From JAJTHC01 sp044348005 (GTDB taxonomy: Bacteria > Cyanobacteriota > Vampirovibrionia > Vampirovibrionales > JAJTHC01): a DNA stretch of 64,000 nt. The stretch spans positions 52,180-116,179 of the forward strand of contig JBIKTR010000006.1 of the NCBI GenBank assembly GCA_044348005.1, given 5' to 3'. The first letter of the stretch is position 1. Each line of letters opens with the position of its first letter. Made by a program: the position numbers and the translations under genes. The notes under the pieces are model-generated. The model was not told the origin of the DNA and did no database searches. It saw nothing but the letters and a program-made list of their open reading frames with translations. Shown piece by piece: positions 41,763 to 50,147 of the stretch.

Positions 41763-43307
41763 ATGCCTTATGATGCCACAAGTACGACGTCTCAGTCGCT
41801 AAAAGACCAAGCAAAATCGCTACACCCAAGTCCTGAACAGGTGTTTCATCACACGCCCCCTTCAAAAGAAGCCCATGTGGTGATTATAGGGGCAGGGTTG
41901 TGTGGACTGGTGGCGGCGTTTCGCCTTAAGCAAGCGGGTGTTCAGGTGACTTTGCTTGAAGCCAGTGAACGACTTGGCGGTAACATTATGACCCACGTAT
42001 GGGGAGAGTTTACCACCGAAGCTGGGCCCAATAGCTTCCCCTCTTCTTCTGCTGAACTGATGCAATTACTTCAAGACATTCAACTGCGACCACTGGCCGC
42101 GTCCCCCCTTGCGAAGTTTCGCTATATTACAATAGGTTCTTCACTGGTGAAAGTGCCGATGGATCCCCTTGCCTTTTTGACGTCTCCCTTATTAAGTCTT
42201 TCTGCCAAATTAAAATTGATGCAAGAACCCTGGATTGCCCCGCATCAAGGGGCGGAAGAAACGGTTGAAGCGTTTGTGAACCGTCGTTTAGGCAAACAGG
42301 TGCATGAACGCTTGGTGCAACCCTTTTTAACAGGCGTTTATGCGGGAGACACCTCTAAACTGTCTGCTCAAAGCGTCTTTCCCACCCTTGTGGAATGGGA
42401 GCATACACATGGTTCGATTCTTAAAGGGGCGCTACATGCCCTGCTTCAGAGAAAGAAGGCCCACGCGTCTCAAAACAACGCCCGCAAAAAAAAGCCAAAA
42501 CACGCCTTGCTCAACTTCCCTGATGGCATGGAAGCCTTGGTGCTTCGATTGGCTCATCTCATCGGGAATGAGGCCATCCTGCGTCACAGTCGGGTGGAAC
42601 ACTTAGGTTACAACCCTGAACCTGAACATGGCAGGGCCTGGCGTATTCGCTTAAATAACGGCGTAAAACTCGAAGCCGACGCCATAATTCTAGCCACCCC
42701 CGCCTACGTCGCAGCAGGCATACTCGATGAACTGCTTCCTGAAGTCGCTAAACGTTTGGATCAAATCGAGTATGCCCCCATTCATGTGGTGTACCAAGCC
42801 TTTGATTTAAAAGATGTTCGCAGACGCCGTCGAGGCTTTGGCACCTTACGATGCCTTGAAAAAGCCAACCCTTTTCAAGAAGCATGGCTGGGTAGCTTGT
42901 GGACGTCTTCACTCTTTCCTGAACGTTGCCCCAAAGGCCATTTATTACTAAGCCACTTTTTTGGAGGCGCCTTGCATCCTGAAGTCAAATTGTGGGACGA
43001 CGGCCGTTGCATTCGAGAAGCCAGCCAGCAAAGTCAGTGGATGTTGCAACTCAACCCCAAGGCCAAATCGGTGTTTAATGTGGTATACCCCTATATGCGA
43101 GGCATTCCGCAGTATCACGTGGGGCATCACGAAAAGATTGAAGCGGTGCAACGCGACTTGGAAAGTTCGTTTGGGGGGCGTCTGCAAATTACAGGCAATT
43201 ATGTGGCAGGCATTAACCTAAACAAATGCGTTATTTCGGCTCAGCAAGCCGTTGAAAGGGTTTTGACGACTTTAGCGGCATGGCCTGAAGAAACGGCGAA
43301 GTCCTAA
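41763..43307 (+). CDS. hemY: Protoporphyrinogen oxidase (HemG/HemY type)
   Basis: A 514-residue flavoprotein of haem biosynthesis, oxidising protoporphyrinogen or coproporphyrinogen. FAD-binding motif HVVIIGAGLCGLVAAFRLKQ, then EASERLGGNIMT, and TEAGPNSFPSS typical of this family, plus VNRRLGKQVHERLVQPFLTG and the C-terminal NYVAGINLNKCV. ATG 41763 is chosen because AAGGA lies 10 nt before it; a TTG at 41757 would be too close. It is convergent with uppP, overlapping 4 bp. Confidence 0.93.
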   Translation: MPYDATSTTSQSLKDQAKSLHPSPEQVFHHTPPSKEAHVVIIGAGLCGLVAAFRLKQAGVQVTLLEASERLGGNIMTHVWGEFTTEAGPNSFPSSSAELMQLLQDIQLRPLAASPLAKFRYITIGSSLVKVPMDPLAFLTSPLLSLSAKLKLMQEPWIAPHQGAEETVEAFVNRRLGKQVHERLVQPFLTGVYAGDTSKLSAQSVFPTLVEWEHTHGSILKGALHALLQRKKAHASQNNARKKKPKHALLNFPDGMEALVLRLAHLIGNEAILRHSRVEHLGYNPEPEHGRAWRIRLNNGVKLEADAIILATPAYVAAGILDELLPEVAKRLDQIEYAPIHVVYQAFDLKDVRRRRRGFGTLRCLEKANPFQEAWLGSLWTSSLFPERCPKGHLLLSHFFGGALHPEVKLWDDGRCIREASQQSQWMLQLNPKAKSVFNVVYPYMRGIPQYHVGHHEKIEAVQRDLESSFGGRLQITGNYVAGINLNKCVISAQQAVERVLTTLAAWPEETAKS

Positions 43308-44242
43308 GTGGCCACGCGAAAGTACACAAACATGCCGATGCTCAACGCCCAGCAGTAGTATGAAAATACCGTTAATGGAAAGCGCACCAGCAACTTCAAC
43401 AACCACGCAATACACGCATACCCCACCACAAAAGAAGCGAACATCCCCAATAGAATCGACACCCAAGGCAAGCTTTCATACGCAATGCCGACCTTTGCCA
43501 GTTTGTAGCTTTCATACACCGCCGCCGATCCAAAAATAGGGATGCTTAACCAAAACGAAAAGCGCGCCGCTTGCGGACGGCTTAGCCCACAAAGTAAGGC
43601 GGTGGCCATGGTAGAACCTGAACGGCTGATGCCTCTAAAAATGGCCGCCACCGATTGAGCCACCCCTATGCTAATGACTTGAAGGGGGGCAAGGTGCAAG
43701 GCCTCTTCTGTTGAAGCTTCGTGGAGGGGTGTTGCTTTAGCGGACTGCTTTTCTGCAAAGGCAAGCAGGCACCCTGTTAAAAAGAGGTTTAAGGCGATGT
43801 ATTCGGGGTGGTGAATGTAAAACTGGGTCATATCCGGCACGCCTTTTAATAAAGGCCAGTGCTGAAGTTTCGCAAATAGAACTTCACTGCCCTTTAAGCC
43901 CACCAACGCAAAAACAGACGTCACACTAAAGGCCAAGAACCCTCCCCAAAGAAGGGGGAACGTTTGCCAGACTTGCCCGTTGTTGTCTTTAACCGTGGGG
44001 GTTCTGTACACAACAGCGTGAATAAAACGGGTGATTTCATGGCGAAAATAGATTAAAACGGCAAGCAACGTGCCTAAATGTAAGGTAATGTCGAAGAATT
44101 CATCCACAAAGGGATTGGGGGGCGGATAACCCAGAATATCGGTGAGGGTTCTAAATAAAACCAAGTGGGCTGAACTACTTACGGGAATGAATTCGGTGGC
44201 GCCTTGAAGCATCCCTTTGAGTATCGCGTACCATGCGTCCAT
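43304..44242 (-). CDS. uppP: Undecaprenyl-diphosphatase UppP (BacA)
   Basis: A 312-residue integral membrane phosphatase regenerating undecaprenyl phosphate for cell-wall synthesis. The signature GATEFIPVSSSAHLVLF near the N-terminus and IFRGISRSGSTMATALLCGL in the second half carry the catalytic residues. About eight hydrophobic segments are visible. A 40-residue extra loop is present in the middle (about 150-185). The ATG has AGGAAT upstream. Confidence 0.94.
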   Translation of the reverse strand: MDAWYAILKGMLQGATEFIPVSSSAHLVLFRTLTDILGYPPPNPFVDEFFDITLHLGTLLAVLIYFRHEITRFIHAVVYRTPTVKDNNGQVWQTFPLLWGGFLAFSVTSVFALVGLKGSEVLFAKLQHWPLLKGVPDMTQFYIHHPEYIALNLFLTGCLLAFAEKQSAKATPLHEASTEEALHLAPLQVISIGVAQSVAAIFRGISRSGSTMATALLCGLSRPQAARFSFWLSIPIFGSAAVYESYKLAKVGIAYESLPWVSILLGMFASFVVGYACIAWLLKLLVRFPLTVFSYYCWALSIGMFVYFRVAT

Positions 44243-44332
44243 GTGTATATTCCTGAATAAATAATGATATAGAACACCCCCAACCTTAAACTATAGAACG
44301 CTGACTAAACGGCTTATTTAAGGGAGTCACCC

Positions 44333-44758
44333 CTAATATAAGTCAACCCCCACCACATGGTCAAGCGTGGCATAGTCACCCTCCGAAGAATCCGCCGCGT
44401 GATGCGTCACAATGACCCAATCCACGCGTAAGCCGTCGTAAGGAGTGGCATGTTCTGCTAAAAATTGATCAATGCTTGCCAGTAAGGCCTTTTTCTTAGG
44501 CGGGGTGAGCGCTTCATACGCCGTTTGTAGATGTGGCACCCGACGTGTTTTCACTTCAACAAACACCAAATCCTGCTGATCATAGGCAATGAGATCAATT
44601 TCCCCTTGGTGATGCACGCGAAAACGCGCGTCAATAACGCGAAAGCCCTTGCGTTCTAAAAAATGGCGTGCAATGGTTTCACCCCACAATCCCAAGGCCT
44701 GATTAGGGTTATGCTGGTGTGTTTCAAACAGTGATGCTGGGGGGGTGGACGGTTTCAC
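44333..44758 (-). CDS. yraN: YraN/UPF0102 family nuclease-like protein
   Basis: A 141-residue protein. LGLWGETIARHFLERKGFRV, EIDLIAYDQQDLVFVEVKTR (the D-ExK nuclease motif) and LRVDWVIV match UPF0102, which has a restriction endonuclease-like fold; its role is unsettled. The start is GTG at 44758 within the 3' end of the upstream gene (35-bp overlap), with a poor ribosome-binding site. Confidence 0.88.
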   Translation of the reverse strand: MKPSTPPASLFETHQHNPNQALGLWGETIARHFLERKGFRVIDARFRVHHQGEIDLIAYDQQDLVFVEVKTRRVPHLQTAYEALTPPKKKALLASIDQFLAEHATPYDGLRVDWVIVTHHAADSSEGDYATLDHVVGVDLY

Positions 44759-46172
44759 GTGGTTGCGGTGTTTTCTTTTCTTTATGGACGACAGATGTTT
44801 TAATTAAACCGAAATTACTCAAAATACGCAAGGCTTTTCCGATGCTGGCATCGGCACTTTCGTTGCCTGTGTCTTTCACATAAAGAATTTTTTTAGGGTG
44901 TTCTAGGTGAGATTGGATGAAAGGCGCTTCTTCATTTCGACGAAGCTGAACATGTTCATTTAACCATCGACTGAACGGGGATTGATGCGAAAGGATGAAT
45001 TGTTGAGTCAGCACCGCCAAGCCTGCAAAAAGTGCTGTATAAGCGAACGGTTTACCCAGCCAGTCTTTCCATGGCAGGAGGCGGCGAAACCTTTGGGACA
45101 TATCCTGGCGGAAAGAACTGCCTCGTAGCGGGGGGGGGATGTGTTCTACAAGATTAAGAAGGTTTCGGTCGTTTTGATCGGGCATGAGCTGGCGAAAAAA
45201 GAGCGGATGATCTATCAAGGTTTGTTCTTCTGGGGTGAGTGCTTGCCATTTGATGGGTGTCTCGCCACGAAAAATAGCAATTTTGACAGTGGCTTCTGCA
45301 GTGGCTAGTGTAGGAGCTTGATGAAATTGACCCACGTTTTCAGCTTCACTTTGCACCCTATACTTGATCGGAGTCTCTGGATGGGCCACCTGCATGACGT
45401 GGGTTCGGGCGTGATCGTTCAAGAAAAAGGTGTAATCCGCCCGATTGTCGTGAGTCGCCAAAGCACGCCCTTCTTCAACTGTAACAGGGGTAAGCGCCAG
45501 TTTCTGTTCGTGATTGTGAGGGTAAATGCTGTGCGTTAAAGCTTCCAACTCACCCTGTGCATTCAAGCGTGCTTCAAACTGAGGAAAAACCCCCCGCTTG
45601 TTTTTAAGTTGACGGCTCACCTGCATACCCCCACTGGGAAGTTCGCGAACTTCGGTGTCTATAAAGCGGTTTTCTTGGTAGGCACGCCGAACGACGTGCG
45701 CATACGTGGCAGGCGACGCGTTCAAGGCATCCCATAGCGAACGATGCCGCTGCCTAACGCTTAATTTTTCGATCACATGGGCGTCTTTGAACGTTTTTAG
45801 ATCATACCCACCATAAGGCAAGTCTGCCTTTTTAGCCCAAGGGCCAAAAAGATCCAGCTGATATTCAAGGCCCGATGCTTCGTCGTAGTAAAGACGCGTC
45901 AACGGGTATTTCAGGGCTTTGAAGATGCCCACCACAAGGCCGATTCCTGCCCCCCCCCCAGCAAAGTAAAACGGCGAACGATGTCGCCATTCACTCAGTT
46001 GGCTAACGCTCACCCTGATATTGTGGTGATGTTCTTGTTGTTGAGCCACCTTGACTTGTTGTTTCGCGTGGGGACTTTCCACATGGTTAAGGGTTTGAAT
46101 ATGTTTAAGCGCCCGCAATTCCGTATACGTCAGCGGGGTGTTGAACATAAATGTTTTGAGTTTACTGCTCAT
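44724..46172 (-). CDS. Hypothetical membrane protein
   Basis: A 482-residue protein with two hydrophobic segments, at about 67-87 (FYFAGGGAGIGLVVGIFKAL) and about 379-398 (FAYTALFAGLAVLTQQFILS). The long stretch between is soluble and beta-rich, perhaps outside the cytoplasm. No family is recognised. The ATG at 46172 has a weak ribosome-binding site. Repeat array 2 begins 190 bp upstream. Confidence 0.6.
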   Translation of the reverse strand: MSSKLKTFMFNTPLTYTELRALKHIQTLNHVESPHAKQQVKVAQQQEHHHNIRVSVSQLSEWRHRSPFYFAGGGAGIGLVVGIFKALKYPLTRLYYDEASGLEYQLDLFGPWAKKADLPYGGYDLKTFKDAHVIEKLSVRQRHRSLWDALNASPATYAHVVRRAYQENRFIDTEVRELPSGGMQVSRQLKNKRGVFPQFEARLNAQGELEALTHSIYPHNHEQKLALTPVTVEEGRALATHDNRADYTFFLNDHARTHVMQVAHPETPIKYRVQSEAENVGQFHQAPTLATAEATVKIAIFRGETPIKWQALTPEEQTLIDHPLFFRQLMPDQNDRNLLNLVEHIPPPLRGSSFRQDMSQRFRRLLPWKDWLGKPFAYTALFAGLAVLTQQFILSHQSPFSRWLNEHVQLRRNEEAPFIQSHLEHPKKILYVKDTGNESADASIGKALRILSNFGLIKTSVVHKEKKTPQPRETVHPPSITV

Positions 46173-46362
46173 GTGGGATTCACATTATTTCTTAGGTGCT
46201 AAGGTATTTTTAGAACGCCTACTTGAAGGAAAGACTTTCGCCCCCAGTCCTGCGTTTTTTCAACCCCTACCAGAAGTTGACAAAGGCTTTAAACCTGGCC
46301 CAGCTTAAAAGATGCTATAGTGTTCGCGAGATGTAAAAAAACGCCCTAATTTCGTGTGTCGG

Positions 46363-46523
46363 AAAGTCTGTTTTCTGGCCACGAAAGTCCGTTTTCTGGC
46401 CACGAAAGTCCGTTTTCTGGCCACGAAAGTCTGTTTTCTGGCCACGAAAGTCTGTTTTCTGGCCACAAAAGTCCGTTTTCTGGCCACGAAAGTCCGTTTT
46501 CTGGCCACGAAAGTCTGTTTTTT
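46363..46523 (+). repeat. 21-bp tandem repeat array 2 (about 7.7 units)
   Basis: Seven exact 21-bp units (46363-46509), the same consensus as array 1 and in the same orientation. N is T, C, C, T, T, C, C in order; Y is always C; unit 5 ends CACA. Unit 8 is cut after the T-run. The left edge reads TTTCGTGTGTCGG, the reverse complement of the CGACACACGAAA found at the degenerate unit 11 of array 1. N is C or T here but C or G in array 1, so the arrays have amplified separately. Confidence 0.97.
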
Positions 46524-46637
46524 ACTCGATTTTCAAGGAATGTGCTGGGTTGTGAAGGCTTCTTGAAAACAGGCCACTCTTTTTCAGTATACCCTATTTT
46601 TTAGCCCTTTGCCTAGTGGCTAAACTGCACGATTTTT
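46524..46637 (+). repeat. Conserved tail of array 2, with hairpin
   Basis: Homologous to 8905-9016. It contains TTTAGCC (46600-46606) and GGCTAAA (46618-46624) as a perfect 7-bp stem around CTTTGCCTAGT. The stem is at about the same place as in the first tail, although the paired bases differ, suggesting the fold is kept. Confidence 0.9.
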
Positions 46638-46738
46638 GGGTGTGTTCTATAACGAAACACTATACAACTTTCAAACAATTTTGAAAAACGCCTATTAAAC
46701 CCCTTGATTTGGGCGATTTCACGCAACACCTTCAACCA

Positions 46739-47173
46739 CTACTTGGATTTTTGTTGAGGGTTCGGCAAAATCGTGTTACGCAAGATCATGCCTGATTCAG
46801 TCAAGGAATCTAGGGAATGACGAAGGTTTACATCCAGCTGTTTACCTGATTGCTTTAAGGCTTCTTGACGTTGGTTGATGGATTCAATTATGGTTTGACG
46901 CTCTTTCACCAAAGCGTCTCGTTTTTTAAGCAACCCTTGCACATAGGCATCTGTTTCCTTGGTGCCTTGAAGCAAAATGTTGTCAATTTCAGTATTTAAA
47001 TCAATTAAGGCAGTATTTAACACTTCTGCTTTTTGGCTAAGGGCTTGAGCGTAAGCGTTGCTAATGGGTTGTCCGTTTTTGAAGTTGTCAACGTCTTGTT
47101 GCGAACAGCCTGCAAGACTAAAACTAACAACCATGAACAACAAGCATAGGAAAGATGAGGTTTTTTTGAACAT
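46739..47173 (-). CDS. Hypothetical lipoprotein
   Basis: A 144-residue protein from ATG 47173 (GGGAG 8 nt upstream). Signal peptide MFKKTSSFLCLLFMVVSFSL and lipobox SLAGC mark it as a lipoprotein. The mature part is helical with long coiled-coil stretches (about 45-115), rich in Gln, Lys and Glu. No family is recognised. It could be a periplasmic spacer or envelope protein. Confidence 0.7.
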   Translation of the reverse strand: MFKKTSSFLCLLFMVVSFSLAGCSQQDVDNFKNGQPISNAYAQALSQKAEVLNTALIDLNTEIDNILLQGTKETDAYVQGLLKKRDALVKERQTIIESINQRQEALKQSGKQLDVNLRHSLDSLTESGMILRNTILPNPQQKSK

Positions 47174-47777
47174 GGGGTAAACTCCCTTTGAAATTTCGTT
47201 AAGAAGACTCATGACTCATAAGCTAGAAAGCGCTACGAAAGTTCAAGTCGAATGAAGATTCCAGGAAAAACAAACGGCTTGTGAGCTGTGTACACAGGCG
47301 TACCTTGCTATTACTCACGCTTCGAACATAGAACTGTTCGCCGAATGAGACTTTTGCAGAGCTTTCTATAGTGTTCGAAAGATGAAACAGGCGATGAGGC
47401 TATTCTAGGCGTCTAGTTTTTTTGTGCGGGCGTGTACACAGACGCACATAACCAAGCAAAAAATCGTCGCGACAACGAAGAGACCATAGACCGTTTTATC
47501 TCTCGAACAGTATATAGCCGTAGTGTAGCATATTTCAAACAATAAAAACAGCGTGGCTTTACTCCCTCTCCCTAAAGAGATCGCTTACGGAAAAAGGTGG
47601 GGGGCGTGGGGACTAAACTCCATAAGGTGTTGTATTTTTAATTTAAAAACGAATTTCCACTTCTACTTATGGCAGAATGTATGTAGATTTGTTCCTTATG
47701 TTTTGATGTTTAACTGATTAACGTATCGATCTATTTTGTTGAACCTATTTCCAATCATTTAGTAAAAAGGTATATTC
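47174..47777. other. Intergenic region with interspersed repeats
   Basis: No ORF is supported. The left part holds copy C of the interspersed repeat and a second diverged piece (about 47420-47475); 47560-47615 has a degenerate CCCTCTCCC sequence. The chemoreceptor promoter was not identified. Confidence 0.6.
47228..47400 (-). repeat. Interspersed repeat family, copy C (inverted)
   Basis: Reverse-complement match to copy A over about 110 bp, with a gap of about 30 bp relative to A. It ends, past CATTCGGCGAA, in the 26-bp motif at 47364-47389 that also occurs at 58562-58587. A second diverged segment with GGCGTGTACACAGACGCACATAAC follows near 47422-47446. Confidence 0.75.
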
Positions 47778-49838
47778 ATGAACTTTTTAACCAACCTTGT
47801 TGCGCAATTTAATGCCTTACCCCTTTCAAAAAAAATCCCTTCTTTGTTTGTATTCACCGTATTAGTCACTTGCCTAATTTCTTCTTCTATTATGATGTTT
47901 CAAGCATCAGGCATCTTAAAAGAAGAAAACCACTTTAAGCAAGAAGCTTTGTTAGAACAGCAAAGTGCAAGTCTTAATGGCTACTTAGAAAGCATTGTTA
48001 ATGATATGAAAGTCATGACGAAAGACAATTCATTGCTCAGCGCTTTAAGAGAGTTCAATATCGCTTATAAAGGGATTGCTCGAACGAAGAATCCTGTTAC
48101 TTATTTGCAGAATACCTATATTCATAAAAACCCCAACCCAACGGGTTCTAAGCACATGTTAATGAAAGCGAAAGATGGTTCCGCGTATTCGAACATTCAT
48201 GCCAAATATCACCCATGGTTTAAAACATTGGTAGACGAACGTGGTTACTATGACGTGTTTCTCGTTAATATGTCAGGAGATGTCGTCTACACCGTGTTTA
48301 AAGAATTGGATTATGCGTCAAACCTTAAACACGGGAAGTGGAAAGATACAGATTTAGCCTTTGTGTACAAAGATGTGTTGAAGAAATCCACCAGCCAAGC
48401 CAAAGATGCCGACGTTTCTTTTAGTGATTTTAAAGCGTATACGCCTTCCTTTGGCGTGCCCGCGAGCTTTATGTCTCGGGTCATTCGCAATACCCGTGGA
48501 AAAGTTGAAGGGGTGCTTATTTTCCAAATGCCTATTGGTCGTTTAAATCAAATCATGCAAAGTAAAACGGGCATGGGTAAAACAGGCGAAAGCTTCTTAA
48601 TTGGGCAAGATTTAAAATATCGGAGTGATTCACGTTTTACGCAACAAGGGCAAACCGATATTCTAAAAACTAGCTTGGATCCCGTTTATAAGCAAGGCGT
48701 TAAAAATGCCAAAGCCTTTGAAGGCAAGAACCACGGTTATTCGACTCAAGTAATGAGCAAGCCCTTTAGTTTTAAAGGCGTCAACTGGACGTTTATTTCT
48801 GAAAAAAGTACGGCTGAAATCAATGAAGATATTAACACCCTTTATGTAACGTCCATTTTTGTGTGTTTATTACTTTCCACCATTCTTGGGGCGGTAGGCA
48901 TTGCCATTGGCTTAAGTGTTTCAAAGCCTATTACAAGCTTAACCCACACCATGAAAGAACTGGCTGAAGGGAATGAACAGGTTCAGGTACCTTTTAAAGA
49001 ACGTTTAGATGAACTGGGCGAAATGGCCGAAACTGTTGAAGTTTTCAAAAACAACTTGGTCGTAAAAAATAAGTTGGACAAACACTTGGTGGAAATGGCC
49101 CAGCGACTTGAAGAAGAAATCAATAAGCGCATGGGCGGAATCAAAGAAGAAATCGGCCATTTGACGCAAACCATGTTAGTCATGGAAAAAGAAGCGAAGG
49201 AAACGTCCGAAAACATTAAGGACATGACCTACGCGACGAGTCAAATGACGGAAGCCGCCAATGAAATCAATGTGCAAATTAGTCATTCTTATGGCATTAC
49301 TTCCACAGCGGCGGAACGGACGAAGAGCTCCAGTGCTGAAATTGCTCATTTGAATGAAACCACACACACGATTGAAAAGGTGGTAAGCCTCATTCGTGCC
49401 ATTATGGAACGTACAAACTTATTGGCCTTAAATGCCACGATTGAAGCGGCCAATGCGGGTGAAGCAGGTAAGAGCTTCACGGTTGTGGCAACTCAAGTCA
49501 AGGAACTGGCGAATCAAACCGCCCAAGCCACTGACGAAATCGTTAAGCAAATCCGTTCCGTGCAAGACGAAGCCAGCCAAGGTAAATCCAGCATTGAAGC
49601 GGTTTCCGTTATGTTGGAAGACGTCTTTATGGCTTCTGGTAGCATAGCAGCTTCTGTAGAAGAACAAACCGTCACGTTGAAGGACATTAGCCAGAATATG
49701 AACAGTATTCATAAAAATACGGATCACTTCATGGGTCAAGTTCGCAACGTACATTCAACCGTAGAAAGTGTTGAAAAACAAGTGGTGGTTGTAGAAGACG
49801 GTTTGCGCAAGTTCTTACGAGAAATGGCAAAGAAGTAA
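47778..49838 (+). CDS. Methyl-accepting chemotaxis protein
   Basis: A 686-residue chemoreceptor. Transmembrane segments at about 21-44 and 355-380 enclose a periplasmic ligand domain of about 310 residues, of dCache type by size and motifs (YYDVFLVNMSGDVVYTVFKE). A HAMP domain (about 380-430) follows, then a signalling domain with the hairpin tip RTNLLALNATIEAANAGEAG. Its ligand is unknown. The ATG has AAGG upstream. No che genes are in the window. Confidence 0.94.
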   Translation: MNFLTNLVAQFNALPLSKKIPSLFVFTVLVTCLISSSIMMFQASGILKEENHFKQEALLEQQSASLNGYLESIVNDMKVMTKDNSLLSALREFNIAYKGIARTKNPVTYLQNTYIHKNPNPTGSKHMLMKAKDGSAYSNIHAKYHPWFKTLVDERGYYDVFLVNMSGDVVYTVFKELDYASNLKHGKWKDTDLAFVYKDVLKKSTSQAKDADVSFSDFKAYTPSFGVPASFMSRVIRNTRGKVEGVLIFQMPIGRLNQIMQSKTGMGKTGESFLIGQDLKYRSDSRFTQQGQTDILKTSLDPVYKQGVKNAKAFEGKNHGYSTQVMSKPFSFKGVNWTFISEKSTAEINEDINTLYVTSIFVCLLLSTILGAVGIAIGLSVSKPITSLTHTMKELAEGNEQVQVPFKERLDELGEMAETVEVFKNNLVVKNKLDKHLVEMAQRLEEEINKRMGGIKEEIGHLTQTMLVMEKEAKETSENIKDMTYATSQMTEAANEINVQISHSYGITSTAAERTKSSSAEIAHLNETTHTIEKVVSLIRAIMERTNLLALNATIEAANAGEAGKSFTVVATQVKELANQTAQATDEIVKQIRSVQDEASQGKSSIEAVSVMLEDVFMASGSIAASVEEQTVTLKDISQNMNSIHKNTDHFMGQVRNVHSTVESVEKQVVVVEDGLRKFLREMAKK

Positions 49839-49870
49839 CACCCGTTAAGGAAGCACACTGTTCTTTAAGC

Positions 49871-49899
49871 AAAAAAACGGCCATTCGGTCGTTTTTTTG
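49871..49899 (+). terminator. Rho-independent terminator of the chemoreceptor gene
   Basis: AAAAAAACGGCC, loop ATTC, then GGTCGTTTTTTT: a compact stem with a perfect T-run, 33 bp past the stop. Confidence 0.9.
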
Positions 49900-49940
49900 T
49901 TTGTGGGAATGACATTAAGGATTGAGGTTATCCCAGTCGA

Positions 49941-49980
49941 CAAGAGAGGTTCGTATTTGTGCGAATCTCTCTTGTTTTTT
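49941..49980 (+). terminator. Second strong hairpin terminator
   Basis: Arms CAAGAGAG+TTCG and CGAA+CTCTCTTG with an 8-nt loop, followed by six T. It lies 70 bp after the first terminator and may insulate the convergent metH operon. Confidence 0.85.
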
Positions 49981-50003
49981 AGGGGAAGTGTTTGGCGATG
50001 TTC

Positions 50004-50144
50004 CTAATTTTCTGAATATTTTTGTTTTTCTGTTCCTTTAAAAAGTTCTTCTAACTGTGTCCCTGTTCTATAGGGAGAAATCTTGTTATCATCTGTAATA
50101 ACACCAACTAAAACATCAATACTTGGTATAGAAAGCTTTTCCAT
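50004..50144 (-). pseudogene. 46-codon ORF after metH, possible truncated defence-gene start
   Basis: An ATG three bases past the metH stop opens 46 codons: MEKLSIPSIDVLVGVITDDN, then KISPYRTGTQLEELFKGTEK, ending QKYSEN. ISPYRTGTQLEELF resembles, from memory, the N-terminal ends of some abortive-infection proteins (AbiJ-type modules), which are far longer. It is AT-rich, unlike metH but like the genes beyond metH. It may be the leftover start of a deleted gene, or a short real gene translated by coupling to metH. The assignment is tentative. Confidence 0.35.
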
Positions 50145-50147
50145 AAT

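Larger units (their letters stand above)
46173..46738. other. Intergenic region occupied by repeat element 2
   Basis: No gene. It contains CTATAGTGTTCG at about 46314-46325 (matching the 26-bp repeat seen elsewhere), array 2, its tail, and about 100 bp without visible structure. Confidence 0.7.

Noticed and set aside
46305..46604. ORFs across tandem array 2
   Set aside because: Same reason: period divisible by three, several frames open at once.
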